Source: Petrimonas sulfuriphila
GTDB lineage: Bacteria; Bacteroidota; Bacteroidia; Bacteroidales; Dysgonomonadaceae
Assembly (NCBI RefSeq): GCF_051201015.1
Contig: NZ_JBPEHI010000003.1
Direction: 5' to 3' (one strand)
DNA length: 64,000 nt
Shown: one piece after another, positions 1-9,304 of the stretch
Layout: each line of letters opens with the position of its first letter
Position numbering within the stretch: the first letter of the stretch is position 1
Notes under the pieces: model-generated
What the model saw: the letters and a program-made list of their open reading frames with translations, nothing else
Database searches by the model: none
What the model was told of the DNA's origin: nothing
Program-made: the position numbers and the translations under genes

Positions 1-756
1 TACACTTAACGCTAAATTCTTAGCCTCGGTATAAAGGCTTTCAATCGAAGCATATCCTAATTTTGAATGTAAATTGTATTCCGGTTGTGAGCTATATTCA
101 GAGTTCGAATATCCAGAAATTGCCAATAAGAATCTTGCTTTTAGTGCTTTAGCTGCTCCTTGTGTGAGTTTTCCGATTTCTTTGACTTCCGCTTTTATTG
201 GTAATTTCTCAATCGCATAATTTACATCTTTCAGAATTTGTGTATAGAAAAACTCAACAGACTGTTGATTTATATTAAGCATCTCCGGGTCATATTCTGT
301 ATAAACCTTATCTTGGAAATGGCCGTACTTGCCCCATACCTCTACTTGAATTTGGTAAAAGAAAGCCCTTAATAACCTTATTTCTGCCAGATAAATTTCT
401 TTTGTTTGATTGTCCGGATTCTCACCAATAATCTTCTCAAGGCGATTAATAATCATAATACCTTTATGTAAATTCGCAAAGACATCGTTTAATGAATCCC
501 AGCTAACGTTTGCTGCCTGATCGTAGGAATTATTCATTGATGAAGCGTTTTCAACCAAATCACCAAAGTAATTAAGACGAAACATGTGATGTTGGTATAA
601 TGCTCTGCATACAGTATATACACCACCAACTCCTTCATATAACCCCTGCTCTGTCTCATAGTAATTTTCGGTCATCTGGCTCTTGGATTCTTCTTTTAAA
701 AAATCTTGACATCCAAAAAGAGTTAATGCAAATATAAAGAAAACTAACTTTTTCAT
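1..756 (-). CDS. SusD/RagB-family outer-membrane lipoprotein (partial, 3' end missing)
   Basis: The minus-strand frame opens at ATG 756 and stays open to the window edge, giving 252 codons. The N-terminus reads MKKLVFFIFALTLFGCQDFL, a lipoprotein signal with a lipobox Cys at residue 16 followed by QDFL, typical of SusD-like surface lipoproteins. The helical, TPR-like body (for example LRAFFYQIQVEVWGKYG) also fits the family. SusD proteins cap the SusC barrel and bind the ligand at the cell surface. The start lies 23 bp after the SusC stop, so the two are cotranscribed as a pair. The family usually has 500-600 residues, so about half is missing beyond coordinate 1. The family call is firm; the substrate cannot be read. 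Confidence 0.85.
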   Translation of the reverse strand, partial: MKKLVFFIFALTLFGCQDFLKEESKSQMTENYYETEQGLYEGVGGVYTVCRALYQHHMFRLNYFGDLVENASSMNNSYDQAANVSWDSLNDVFANLHKGIMIINRLEKIIGENPDNQTKEIYLAEIRLLRAFFYQIQVEVWGKYGHFQDKVYTEYDPEMLNINQQSVEFFYTQILKDVNYAIEKLPIKAEVKEIGKLTQGAAKALKARFLLAISGYSNSEYSSQPEYNLHSKLGYASIESLYTEAKNLALSV

Positions 757-778
757 ATTTTTCTGTTTATAAAGTATT

Positions 779-3700
779 TTAAAAATTTAAATTAATACCC
801 ATCACGTAGGATGATGGAATTGTGTACATTGTGTTTGGTTGTTCCGGATTAACATCAGGAGGACAAGATTTGTAAAAGTAAAAGGGATTGCTTGCCTGGA
901 AATAGATCCTTAGTTTTTTTAGGTCAACTTTGGAGAAAAAGCTACTAAGATCATATCCTAAGGAGATATTTTGCATTTTTATGAAATCGCCGTTAAAAAT
1001 CGACAACGTGCCGTTAAATTTGTGTGACTGAGCCGTGTGCGCCCTCGGCCAATCATTTGTCGGGTTAAGTGGTGTCCACCAGTCAACAGCGTCAATCATC
1101 ATTTTGTCAGCATTCCATTCTTGAGTGTAATTGCTTGCAGTGATAAGATGGCCAAATTGGCCAACGATATTGAATGAAAAGTCAATATTTTTATATTTCA
1201 AATTGTTTTGAAGAGAGGTAATCCACTTTGGTTCTTTTTGTCCCAGAATAAATCGGTCGTTATCTGTGAAAGCAAGGTCACCGTCTCTGTCGATTAATTT
1301 TATTTCCCCGGGCTCCATTTTGTATTTTTTTGCTTCCTCAGCTTCTTCAATTTGCCAAATCCCCGTCTTTTTATGATCCCAGATAACACTTATCGGATGA
1401 CCTATAAACCATCGATTTCCTCTGTTGTCTTTCCCATCGGCTAAATCTATGATTTTGTTCCAATTCCTTGAAGTCATGGAGCTGATGTTCCACTTGAATT
1501 CTTTTCTTGAAATCAATTCGGAAGATAAGGATATTTCGACCCCTTTATTGGATGTTTTGCCAATATTTTGCCAAATATTACTGAATCCCGTGCTCTGAGG
1601 TATTGATCGCTGCATAAGAAGATCTTCATTAATAGTGCTGTATAGTTCAATACCCCCTGATAATTTATTTTTTAAGATGTTAAAATCAAGTCCAGTATTC
1701 CATGTTTTTGAAACCTCCCATCCCAGCCTCTTGTTGGCTATTCCGCTTGGTTGCCAGGTATAAATTCCATTTCCTGCCCAACTATAAGCGCCTTGTGTTA
1801 AAGTAGTAAGTGTTTGATAAGCTGATATGGCTTGATTTCCTACTTCACCGTAGCTGCCTCTCAGCTTGAGAACCGTAAAAAGGGACTGATTTTTCATAAA
1901 TTCCTCTTCAGTCAACACCCATGCCATCGACATGGATGGGAAAGTTCTCCATTTGTTACCTTCAGCCAACCGGGAAGACCCGTCTGTTCGAACTGCAAAA
2001 TTGAATAAGTATTTTCCCATATATTCATATTGAGTTCTGAACATATAAGATAATAATGTGGTTTTCTCGTATCCCGACCAAATATCTCTATTTATTATTC
2101 CCGATTGAAGAAAATGATAATCCATATACTGTGCGGGAATATTTTGAGAAGAGGCACCCACCCATTCATCTTTTTCCTGAATTGCTTCCACCACAGCAGT
2201 ACTCATTATCTTGTGCGTATCTCTAAATATTTTGTCAAAATTTAAGATACCGTTCCACGTATATCCAAAGTCAGAAGTCTTTTCCATACTTGCATAATTC
2301 AGCCCTAAATTTTGATAACTGGTTTTAGAATCCCTATAAATACCCCTGGACCGATCGTTATAATCAATTTTAAGATTTGTTGTTAAGGTAAGCCAATCGA
2401 TTGGTTTTATATCTAATTTTAAGATCAGGTCTCCCATTTTTCCTTTATTTTCATGAACAAGATAGCCTTTTTCATAATTCCAAAGGGCATTTACATATTT
2501 TTCTTTTCCGATCGCATCTTTTAATCCTTTTGAAGAGTCATCATCAATATAGGGTGTCTCGAAAGGTGTCATACGGCGCATGTTATCCCACATATTATCC
2601 GGCCAGCCAGAATTTTCTCTGAAGACAATCCGGTTTATCATCCCCAAGCTTAACCATTTTGCTAATTTCATGTTGACATTTGAACTTAGGACATGTCGTC
2701 TAAAATTGACAGTTTTATAATATGAATTATCTTCTTGATAGTTATAGCTTAATCTGTATCCTATTTTATCGGTTTGGTTAGCAATGCTAATGTTGTGCCC
2801 TTGATTTAATGATGAGTTGTTAAATAAAGCTTCTTGCCAGTCGAAATTTATTCCATTTTCGTAATAATTTTCAGCCCAGGTTGAATTGAACATCTCCATC
2901 CCTTTTTTTGTGTCAATAAAAGTATTTTCCCATAATTCCTTATTCATAACGCCGTGTGTTTGGTACCTCATGACATCCCGAATGAGTTCTGCATATTTCT
3001 CTGCTGACTGCATTTTTATAAAATCATAAGTGTTAATGCCTATGTATGAACCCACCTCAATACTCAATTTGCCTTGAGAGGCTGATTTTGTAGTTACTAA
3101 TACGACTCCATTTGCAGCACGGGAGCCGTAAATAGCTGTAGCAGCTGCATCTTTTAATATTTCCATAGATGCGATGTCCTGGCTTACTAAATTATCCCAA
3201 CTACCCGGCATCCCATCAATAATTAATAAAGGGTTGTTTCCTGCCGAAAGAGACCTACTACCTCTGATTCTTATAGATGGGGATTCTCCGGGTTGACGCG
3301 ATGGCGTGATAAAGATGCCGGCAGCTTGTCCTTGCATGGCATCCAAGACATTTGTACTGGGGAAGGCTTCTATTTTTTCAGCTTCAACTCTTGAAATTGA
3401 GCCTGTTAGGCTGCTTCTCCTCATCGTTCCATAACCGACTACTACCACTTCATCCAGTTGCTTGGTATCTTCCAGCAATGTGATGTTAAAGGTTGAACTG
3501 CCAGAAGTATTTATTTCCTGGTCTAAATACCCTATATAGGAAATTAATATGACAGAATTATTTCCAATCTCTAAAGCAAAGTTGCCGTCAATATCAGTTA
3601 TCGTACCGTTGGTTGTGCCTTTTTCGATAATGTTAGCTCCAATTATGGGTATCTTGTTGATATCAACAATGTTGCCGGTTATTTTTTTTGTCGGCAACTG

Positions 3701-3850
3701 ATCAGTAATCGAACTTTCATTATTTACCCAATTTCCGGATTCAGCATAAAGAATAGGTATGCCAAGAATTAGTTGAATCGTTAAAATAATAAACAAGTAT
3801 AAAAATTTGTGACAATGTCTTGTATGTTCTGGATGCGCTTCTCGGTTCAT
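779..3850 (-). CDS. SusC/RagA-family TonB-dependent receptor
   Basis: A 1023-residue outer-membrane transporter that would import oligosaccharides or other nutrients with its SusD partner, powered by TonB. After an N-terminal signal or anchor (hydrophobic FLYLFIILTIQLILGIPILY) comes a carboxypeptidase-regulatory-like domain (about 55-130, with GNIVDINKIPIIGANIIEKG). Next are the LDEVVVVGYG segment that marks the SusC family and a plug domain with SIRIRGSRSL and AIYGSRAANGVVLVTTK. The rest is a 22-strand-type barrel ending in the aromatic signature MGINLNF. There is no STN domain, so coupling to an anti-sigma factor is not indicated. The first 15 or so residues (MNREAHPEHTRHCHK) are unusual for a signal peptide, so the start may be further in. 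It lies downstream of the oxidoreductase operon on the same strand. Confidence 0.93.
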   Translation of the reverse strand: MNREAHPEHTRHCHKFLYLFIILTIQLILGIPILYAESGNWVNNESSITDQLPTKKITGNIVDINKIPIIGANIIEKGTTNGTITDIDGNFALEIGNNSVILISYIGYLDQEINTSGSSTFNITLLEDTKQLDEVVVVGYGTMRRSSLTGSISRVEAEKIEAFPSTNVLDAMQGQAAGIFITPSRQPGESPSIRIRGSRSLSAGNNPLLIIDGMPGSWDNLVSQDIASMEILKDAAATAIYGSRAANGVVLVTTKSASQGKLSIEVGSYIGINTYDFIKMQSAEKYAELIRDVMRYQTHGVMNKELWENTFIDTKKGMEMFNSTWAENYYENGINFDWQEALFNNSSLNQGHNISIANQTDKIGYRLSYNYQEDNSYYKTVNFRRHVLSSNVNMKLAKWLSLGMINRIVFRENSGWPDNMWDNMRRMTPFETPYIDDDSSKGLKDAIGKEKYVNALWNYEKGYLVHENKGKMGDLILKLDIKPIDWLTLTTNLKIDYNDRSRGIYRDSKTSYQNLGLNYASMEKTSDFGYTWNGILNFDKIFRDTHKIMSTAVVEAIQEKDEWVGASSQNIPAQYMDYHFLQSGIINRDIWSGYEKTTLLSYMFRTQYEYMGKYLFNFAVRTDGSSRLAEGNKWRTFPSMSMAWVLTEEEFMKNQSLFTVLKLRGSYGEVGNQAISAYQTLTTLTQGAYSWAGNGIYTWQPSGIANKRLGWEVSKTWNTGLDFNILKNKLSGGIELYSTINEDLLMQRSIPQSTGFSNIWQNIGKTSNKGVEISLSSELISRKEFKWNISSMTSRNWNKIIDLADGKDNRGNRWFIGHPISVIWDHKKTGIWQIEEAEEAKKYKMEPGEIKLIDRDGDLAFTDNDRFILGQKEPKWITSLQNNLKYKNIDFSFNIVGQFGHLITASNYTQEWNADKMMIDAVDWWTPLNPTNDWPRAHTAQSHKFNGTLSIFNGDFIKMQNISLGYDLSSFFSKVDLKKLRIYFQASNPFYFYKSCPPDVNPEQPNTMYTIPSSYVMGINLNF

Positions 3851-3976
3851 AAGTTTTAATTTTTAGGTATTTAAATCAAAATATTTTGGTCTAGGCTTAT
3901 TTATAAAAGTGATTTCACCTGCATTTTGTATTGATTTTTGTTAAGCTATCGTATGCAGATATTCTTAATTAATTTG

Positions 3977-3996
3977 TTGACAGTGATATCTGTCAA
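3977..3996. promoter_or_regulatory. Operator-like inverted repeat upstream of susC
   Basis: TTGACAG-TGATAT-CTGTCAA is a perfect 7-bp dyad with a 6-bp spacer, about 127 bp upstream of the susC start. This size and symmetry suit a dimeric transcription factor. No regulator gene is visible nearby, so its cognate protein is unknown. The regulatory role is inferred from symmetry and position only. Confidence 0.4.
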
Positions 3997-4022
3997 AAAT
4001 TAGGATGAGTGAAATTGTGTAT

Positions 4023-4055
4023 AAGCTACTTCTGAATCAAGTTCAGAAGTAGCTT
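4023..4055. terminator. Long hairpin between operon end and susC, possible terminator or processing site
   Basis: A perfect 14-bp inverted repeat (AAGCTACTTCTGAA / TTCAGAAGTAGCTT) with a 5-nt loop TCAAG, 122 bp downstream of the last oxidoreductase stop on the minus strand. Neither side carries a strong T-run, so it is not a textbook intrinsic terminator. It could be a Rho-independent site with a weak tail, an RNA-stabilising 3' hairpin, or an operator. Confidence 0.45.
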
Positions 4056-4176
4056 CATCAGTGTCAGGATATTAGAATAAAAAAATCAATAAATTCTTTT
4101 CATTTGTGACTGGTTGACATAAAAAAAATGCCTCAATCCAGGGGAGATGATTTTTATTCTGCTTTTTTAATTTCAG

Positions 4177-5589
4177 TTATACTCTCTTGTATTCTTTTTT
4201 CGCTTGCGGTTTAATTGACGTCAAGCTCTCGATCATAACAGGTGCTCCTGCCGCAATACTTTTTCTGGCGGCGATTCCCACCAGGCAGGCAAGTGCTCCG
4301 TCTCTTATGCCGGCAGCCTGTTTGTATGGGTCTTCGGTGTTGGGAACAAAGATTTGATCTTTCAGCAAGGCATCTCCACCTCCATGTCCTGAGGTGCCGT
4401 GAGGTATTTGAATGTATTGCCTTTTGGAGAAGTTTTTAAACAGCACAATTTCATCAAAATTTACGTCCTTCGTAGGCCTTGATTCTTCGATCCATGCATC
4501 TATACGTCCTTTTGTTCCGTTAAAAGCGATTCTGTAGCCTTCATAGGGAGAATAGGTGGTCAGGGAGTAAGCAACCTGAACGCCGTTTTTATACCGGATT
4601 GTTGCTGCCATTTTATCGTAAATATCAACGTCGTTTTTAAACACACAACCATCCCTCAGATATCCATCGTATTTTTCATTATCGACATACAACCGCTTCA
4701 TGTTTTCATTTTTCATTATATCAAAATAAAAACTACATTGACTGGTGTGGGGACAGGTGCGGCAGTTTACTGCCCTGAAAGGACCGTTTTTTCCATAAAA
4801 ATTTAACTCTCCTAAAGCATATACGCTCTCAGGGTCACTATCAATCCACCAATTTAGAAGATCAAAATGATGGCTGGCTTTGTGAACCCATAAAGAACCG
4901 CTTTTTTCAACCAATCTGTGCCATCTCCTGAAGTAATCAGCACCATGAGACGTGTCCAGATACCAGTGGAAGTCGACGGAGGTGAGTTCCCCTATCTCTC
5001 CTGCCCGAAGGAGTTCCCACATCTTCACCCGGTGAGGAGAATAGCGGTAATTAAAAGTAACCCTGCACTTCTTCCCGGTTCTTTTTTCTGCATCGATTAT
5101 AGCCTGCATTTTCTTCTCGTCGGTTGTCATCGGCTTTTCTACGATAATGTCGGCCCCTAATTCCATCCCCCTGATAATAAACTGATCGTGTGTATTATCT
5201 ACCGTTGTTACAATTAACACTTCCGGTTTAGCCTCTTTCATCATTTTCTCAAAATCAGTGAATGTAGGGCACGAAACCCCCATCGTCTCTTTGGCTAAAA
5301 CTACTCTCCCCGGATTGATATCGCAAAGCCCAACGAATTCAATGTAGTTGGGATAGCTTTGAACAACGCTTCTTCCCCACATGCCTGTTCCCCGAACACC
5401 CGTACCTACCATGGCTATTCGAGTTTTTTTTGCGGGTTGCAAAGTTTCTGCTGTAGATGCGTAAATTGGGGATGAAGGATTGATCAACGTTGTTCCTGCC
5501 ATTGCCCCTGAGAGAGCCAGAAAATGTCTTCTGGACATTGAGTTTGATTCTTTTTTCATGTTATATCTGTTAAATCTTTTGATTCTCAT
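4177..5589 (-). CDS. Tat-exported Gfo/Idh/MocA-family oxidoreductase (C)
   Basis: A 470-residue NAD(P)-dependent oxidoreductase predicted to act in the periplasm. A twin-arginine signal (SRRHFLALSGAMAGTTLI) precedes a Rossmann nucleotide-binding domain (TRIAMVGTGVRGTGMWG) and the family's EKP motif (DIIVEKPMTTDE) that carries the catalytic lysine. The C-terminal half is the usual alpha/beta substrate domain. An unusual Cys cluster, NCRTCPHTSQC (C-x2-C-x5-C), lies mid-protein and could bind metal. The ATG at 5589 is 4 nt after the preceding stop; an ATG ten codons in (5559, MKKESNSMSRR) is equally possible. It is third of three oxidoreductases in an operon with a TIM-barrel isomerase homologue, so sugar oxidation is likely. 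The exact substrate is unknown. Confidence 0.88.
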   Translation of the reverse strand: MRIKRFNRYNMKKESNSMSRRHFLALSGAMAGTTLINPSSPIYASTAETLQPAKKTRIAMVGTGVRGTGMWGRSVVQSYPNYIEFVGLCDINPGRVVLAKETMGVSCPTFTDFEKMMKEAKPEVLIVTTVDNTHDQFIIRGMELGADIIVEKPMTTDEKKMQAIIDAEKRTGKKCRVTFNYRYSPHRVKMWELLRAGEIGELTSVDFHWYLDTSHGADYFRRWHRLVEKSGSLWVHKASHHFDLLNWWIDSDPESVYALGELNFYGKNGPFRAVNCRTCPHTSQCSFYFDIMKNENMKRLYVDNEKYDGYLRDGCVFKNDVDIYDKMAATIRYKNGVQVAYSLTTYSPYEGYRIAFNGTKGRIDAWIEESRPTKDVNFDEIVLFKNFSKRQYIQIPHGTSGHGGGDALLKDQIFVPNTEDPYKQAAGIRDGALACLVGIAARKSIAAGAPVMIESLTSIKPQAKKEYKRV

Positions 5590-5593
5590 GGAA

Positions 5594-6955
5594 TTAATAC
5601 TTGAATACTTTCCCTCCTGCCATTACCTGTTTTTGTTTTTCATCGAATGTGGCGCGTTGTCCGGTGCGTAAGGCGGCCGTAACCATGATATCGGCGATAG
5701 AGTGGTTGTAGCCTGCTTCCACAGGAGCATTTGTTTTTACATTGCCGGCCCTCACACAGTCCATCCAGTTTTTCATATGCGCATTTGTGAGCGGGTCTGA
5801 GCCTGTGTCTGAGCCTGTTTCCACACTTATCTTCGGTAATTCGAAAGTATCAAGCATAAAGGGTTTCATTCCCATATCGCCTGCGTGCCTTTCTGTCAAT
5901 CCGCCATCATTGTTGATGATGTTGGTGTCCAGGTCAAGTTTCCCCCCGTTGGAGAAATACCACTCTTTTGTCCCTCCCGACGAGTTGTTTTGCCTGGAGG
6001 AATAAATTACCTGGAATCCTTCTCCCGGTTCTTTTTCTTTGGCGTGTCCATAATCAAAAACAGCAGTCATGGTATCGTAGTTGGTTCTTCCGTCGTTCCA
6101 CATGTAGATCCCGCCGTTTGCCACTACTGACCGGGGATAATCCAGTTCTGAGAACCAGTGTACGGTATCGATCTGATGTGCCATCCATTGGCCGGGTATG
6201 CCGGATGAATAGGGCCAGAACAGGCGGTATTCCAGGTATTTTCGCGGATCCCACGGTTCGTAGGGGCGGTTCATCAAAAAGCGTTTCCAGTCGGTATCCT
6301 GTTCGCGGATTTCTCTGGTGAGTTGGGGTAAACGCCATCGTCCGGGCTGGTTGACGTTCCATGTCATTTCCACGGCAATGATCTTGCCGAATTTTCCCGA
6401 TTTAATGTAGTCGTATGCAGCGTGGTAATTTGTTCCGCTCCGGCGTTGTGATCCAACCTGAATAACCTTGTTAGTCTCTTTGGCTGCTTTCAACGCAAAG
6501 TTAGCATCGTCCATGGTTTCAGCGAAAGGTTTTTCCACATATACATCACATCCGGCCCTGACTGCTTCGGCGGTATGAAGCGCATGTTGAAAATCTGCGG
6601 TACTGATAATTACGGCGTCGGGCTTTTGAGACCAGAGCTCATCGGTGTTTCTGGCGGTTCTGAGGTCTCCTCCGGCTTGCTCCTTGTACCAGGCTTGTCC
6701 TTCGTCTCGGCGACGATTCCAAATGTCGCAGACGGTAAAGAGTTCGAAGTTCATCTCTTTGGCATATTTGAGGAATGATTTCCCGAGTGCACCTCTGAAT
6801 CGGTTGGAAAAACCCAATATGCCTACCCTCACTTTATCGTTGGAGCCGATGATATTGGCATAACTTTTAGCCGACATATTCATCGTGCTTCCCAGCGTTA
6901 TTCCGGCCACACCGAGTGCCGATTTTTTTATAAAATCACGTCTTGAATTTTTCAT
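5594..6955 (-). CDS. Tat-exported Gfo/Idh/MocA-family oxidoreductase (B)
   Basis: A 453-residue oxidoreductase with the Tat signal NSRRDFIKKSALGVAGITLG and a Rossmann fold beginning VRVGILGFSNRFRGALG. The catalytic-lysine motif is VYVEKPFAETMDD, and an IQVGSQRRSG segment follows. The signal region is almost identical to that of the upstream paralogue (SRRxFIKKSALGVAGIxLGS), while the catalytic bodies differ strongly, which suggests specialised partners rather than redundant copies. It is separated by 38 bp from the upstream gene and 4 bp from the downstream one, so translation is probably coupled. Family and export are clear; the substrate is inferred only as a sugar or polyol. Confidence 0.9.
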   Translation of the reverse strand: MKNSRRDFIKKSALGVAGITLGSTMNMSAKSYANIIGSNDKVRVGILGFSNRFRGALGKSFLKYAKEMNFELFTVCDIWNRRRDEGQAWYKEQAGGDLRTARNTDELWSQKPDAVIISTADFQHALHTAEAVRAGCDVYVEKPFAETMDDANFALKAAKETNKVIQVGSQRRSGTNYHAAYDYIKSGKFGKIIAVEMTWNVNQPGRWRLPQLTREIREQDTDWKRFLMNRPYEPWDPRKYLEYRLFWPYSSGIPGQWMAHQIDTVHWFSELDYPRSVVANGGIYMWNDGRTNYDTMTAVFDYGHAKEKEPGEGFQVIYSSRQNNSSGGTKEWYFSNGGKLDLDTNIINNDGGLTERHAGDMGMKPFMLDTFELPKISVETGSDTGSDPLTNAHMKNWMDCVRAGNVKTNAPVEAGYNHSIADIMVTAALRTGQRATFDEKQKQVMAGGKVFKY

Positions 6956-6993
6956 CTCATTTAAAGCTTAAAATTGATCGTATTGAAATTAAA

Positions 6994-8334
6994 TTATTTC
7001 AGTGTTGGCTCCCATCCGGGTTCATATTCCCGGTTCCATAGTTTCATAGCTTCCCGGTCAAACATACGCCCGGTTTTGTCATCGATATCAAAACCCTTAC
7101 CGATACGATACGCTACATTGGCATAATGTACCATAGCATTACTGATGGACGCATCGTCAATGGGTGCGGTAAGTTTCGACTTACCCCTGATAGTATCGAA
7201 GAAGTTGATCACATGGCCGGTAGTCATGTCGCCACCTCCACCAAGTGCCGTACCTGCTTCACTTGAAGTAGAAGTTCTTTCTTTCATCACTTTCCCCCCT
7301 CGGTCGTAAAGAATGTATTTATCCCGGTTTACGAAGACGGTACCTTCACTGCCATAAATAATTGTTCCTCTGTCCGCTCCGTAGGTCTTGTGCCCGTTCC
7401 GGCTTTTACCATCCCACTTGATTATTTTGTCACCGGCAAAACGGAATGTAGCATCCATAGTGTCGTACATCTCCCATCCGTCGTTGGCGAAATGTCGCTT
7501 GGCGGCTTCCACTTCAACGTTTAGGGGGAAATCAACGTTCAGTGCCCAGCGTGCAACATCCAGTTCGTGTGTGGCGTTGTTGCCTGCTTCGGCCGTTCCG
7601 TAATCCCAGCCGTACCAATGCCAGTTATAATCCCAGGTCTCTTCGGTATAATCGCGGCGGGGTGCCGGCCCCTGAAACAACTCCCAATCCAGTCCGACAG
7701 GAATGGCCGCTTTTTTCTGGAGCGGTACTTCACCCCTTGTATTGGCATAAAAGGCTACTGCCTTATAGGGGTTTCCGATAACGCCGCGGTGTAGCTCCCT
7801 TATGATTTCAACGGTGTGATCCGAGGAACGTTGCTGGTTACCCATCTGCACTATCTTGTTGAATTTTTGGGCGGCTTTTACCAGAATTTCATTTTCGAAC
7901 ATGTTGTGGCTGCATGGTTTCTCAACATACACATGTTTGCCGGCTTTCATGGCCATTACGGAACCGGGCGTGTGCCAGTGGTCGGGTGTTGCGTTGAATA
8001 CAGCATCCACTTTTTTATCGTCGAGCACCCGGCGTATATCGTTTTCGGATTTCGGTTGGTAGCTGATGTGTTTAGAAAAATTCTGCATTGCCCGGGTACG
8101 TTGCTTCTCCATCACATCACAGAGGTAAAGTAACTGTACATTAGCTCCCTTCAAGGCGATTGGTTCGTAAAACGCACTTAACCTGCGTCCCAGCCCAATG
8201 ATGGCTACGTTTAACCTGTCGTTCGCTCCGATAATGCCGGCATAACTTTTTGCCGACATGTCCATTGTGCTTCCCAGTGCTATTCCTGCCACTCCGAGTG
8301 CCGATTTTTTAATAAATCCTCTTCTTGATTCCAT
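6994..8334 (-). CDS. Tat-exported Gfo/Idh/MocA-family oxidoreductase (A)
   Basis: A 446-residue oxidoreductase with Tat signal SRRGFIKKSALGVAGIALG, Rossmann segment LNVAIIGLGRRLSAFYEP, the motif VYVEKPCSHNMFEN containing the catalytic Lys, and IVQMGNQQRSS. The C-terminal part has the NWHWYGWDYGTAEAGNNATHELDVARW type of segment, common in the exported Bacteroidota/Planctomycetota branch. Its start lies 4 nt after the stop of the TIM-barrel lipoprotein gene, so the two are tightly linked. It likely oxidises or reduces a glycoside-derived substrate in the periplasm. Confidence 0.9.
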   Translation of the reverse strand: MESRRGFIKKSALGVAGIALGSTMDMSAKSYAGIIGANDRLNVAIIGLGRRLSAFYEPIALKGANVQLLYLCDVMEKQRTRAMQNFSKHISYQPKSENDIRRVLDDKKVDAVFNATPDHWHTPGSVMAMKAGKHVYVEKPCSHNMFENEILVKAAQKFNKIVQMGNQQRSSDHTVEIIRELHRGVIGNPYKAVAFYANTRGEVPLQKKAAIPVGLDWELFQGPAPRRDYTEETWDYNWHWYGWDYGTAEAGNNATHELDVARWALNVDFPLNVEVEAAKRHFANDGWEMYDTMDATFRFAGDKIIKWDGKSRNGHKTYGADRGTIIYGSEGTVFVNRDKYILYDRGGKVMKERTSTSSEAGTALGGGGDMTTGHVINFFDTIRGKSKLTAPIDDASISNAMVHYANVAYRIGKGFDIDDKTGRMFDREAMKLWNREYEPGWEPTLK

Positions 8335-8338
8335 ATTT

Positions 8339-9208
8339 TTAATTATTGAGTTGTCTTTTTATCGTTTCCATTGCTGTCGGTATCTGGGTGTCAAAATCTA
8401 TCCAGCGAGCTTCAATGGATATTTTTCCTCTATAACCCATTTTTTTAAGGGCATTGAAGTAAGGGCGAAAGTCCTCATCATATGTACCCGGTACAGCCCT
8501 GTCCTGTTTTTCCGCAATATGAACATGCCTGATCAGCTTTCCATACTTTACAAGGGTATCCGGACTTTCGTTTTCCATTTTCATATGATACAGATCTGCC
8601 AACAGCATGAAGTGACGATGATTGATCTCTTTAACGATTTCTCCTCCTTCCGATACGGAATTGATAAAGTTGCATTCTGTAGTGTTAAGGGGTTCCAATA
8701 CGATGATTATGTTGAATTTTTGAGCAATTAACGCCATTTTTTTGCCTAATTCGATGAATTGTGCCCGGCCTTTTTTGCGTGAAAATCCTTCGGGGATGGA
8801 ACGTGAACCCCCACTTCCAAAGACAATTATTTCCACTCCGGCTCGTTGTGCCCTGCGGAAAGCGGTTTCTGCAAACGTTAAAATATCGTGGTGAGCAGCT
8901 TCATTACCAACGCTTTTCAGGTTTCCGGGGATAAAGCTGTTACAGGCTTTAACAGGCAAAGGGGAGTTGGCCAATTCATTCAATATTATCTCGAACTCTT
9001 CCTCCGGCTTTGTCGGTGCAAGAAATCTGGAGACACCTTCTTCCACATATGTGTATCCGTATTGCTGCATTTTTTCTCCGTTGGCAAGATTTGTACAGAT
9101 TCCTATCTGAGTAGGCTTCAACTCACTTTTTACTACGTTGCATGCAGAAAAGAATACCGGAAGAAGGGCAACATAAAAACAGTGTTTTATGTGTTTCATG
9201 TGTTTCAT
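8339..9208 (-). CDS. Secreted sugar phosphate isomerase/epimerase-like TIM-barrel lipoprotein
   Basis: First gene of the minus-strand operon. The protein (about 289 residues from ATG 9208, or 286 from ATG 9199) has a lipoprotein signal MKHMKHIKHCFYVALLPVFF with Cys in FFSAC. A xylose-isomerase-like TIM barrel follows: TQIGICTN, VEIIVFGSGGSRSIP, IIIVLEPLNTTECNFI, HFMLLADLYHMKMEN, LIRHVHIAEK and GKISIEARW, with the Glu/Asp/His/Glu metal ligands expected of the AP2Ec fold. An upstream ATG at 9307 would add 33 non-signal residues, but it lies inside the -7 box of the promoter at 9305-9337, so the transcript should start after it. Partnered with three exported oxidoreductases, it may isomerise or cleave an oxidised sugar. 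Confidence 0.85.
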   Translation of the reverse strand: MKHMKHIKHCFYVALLPVFFSACNVVKSELKPTQIGICTNLANGEKMQQYGYTYVEEGVSRFLAPTKPEEEFEIILNELANSPLPVKACNSFIPGNLKSVGNEAAHHDILTFAETAFRRAQRAGVEIIVFGSGGSRSIPEGFSRKKGRAQFIELGKKMALIAQKFNIIIVLEPLNTTECNFINSVSEGGEIVKEINHRHFMLLADLYHMKMENESPDTLVKYGKLIRHVHIAEKQDRAVPGTYDEDFRPYFNALKKMGYRGKISIEARWIDFDTQIPTAMETIKRQLNN

Positions 9209-9304
9209 TTTACGTGTTTGTCTCTGCAGAATTAAAAGATATGTTTGCCAAAATGTATTGCGAAGTTGAGAAAACGAACAGGAGTTTTCCCGGAAATATT
9301 CGGA

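Larger units (their letters stand above)
3851..4176. other. Intergenic region between the oxidoreductase operon and susC
   Basis: A 326-bp AT-rich gap with no plausible gene. It holds two dyad symmetries, listed separately: a 7-6-7 operator-like repeat near 3977 and a 14-bp-stem hairpin near 4023. I find no clear minus-strand TAnnTTTG promoter here, so susC could be read through from the upstream genes or use a non-consensus promoter. Confidence 0.6.
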
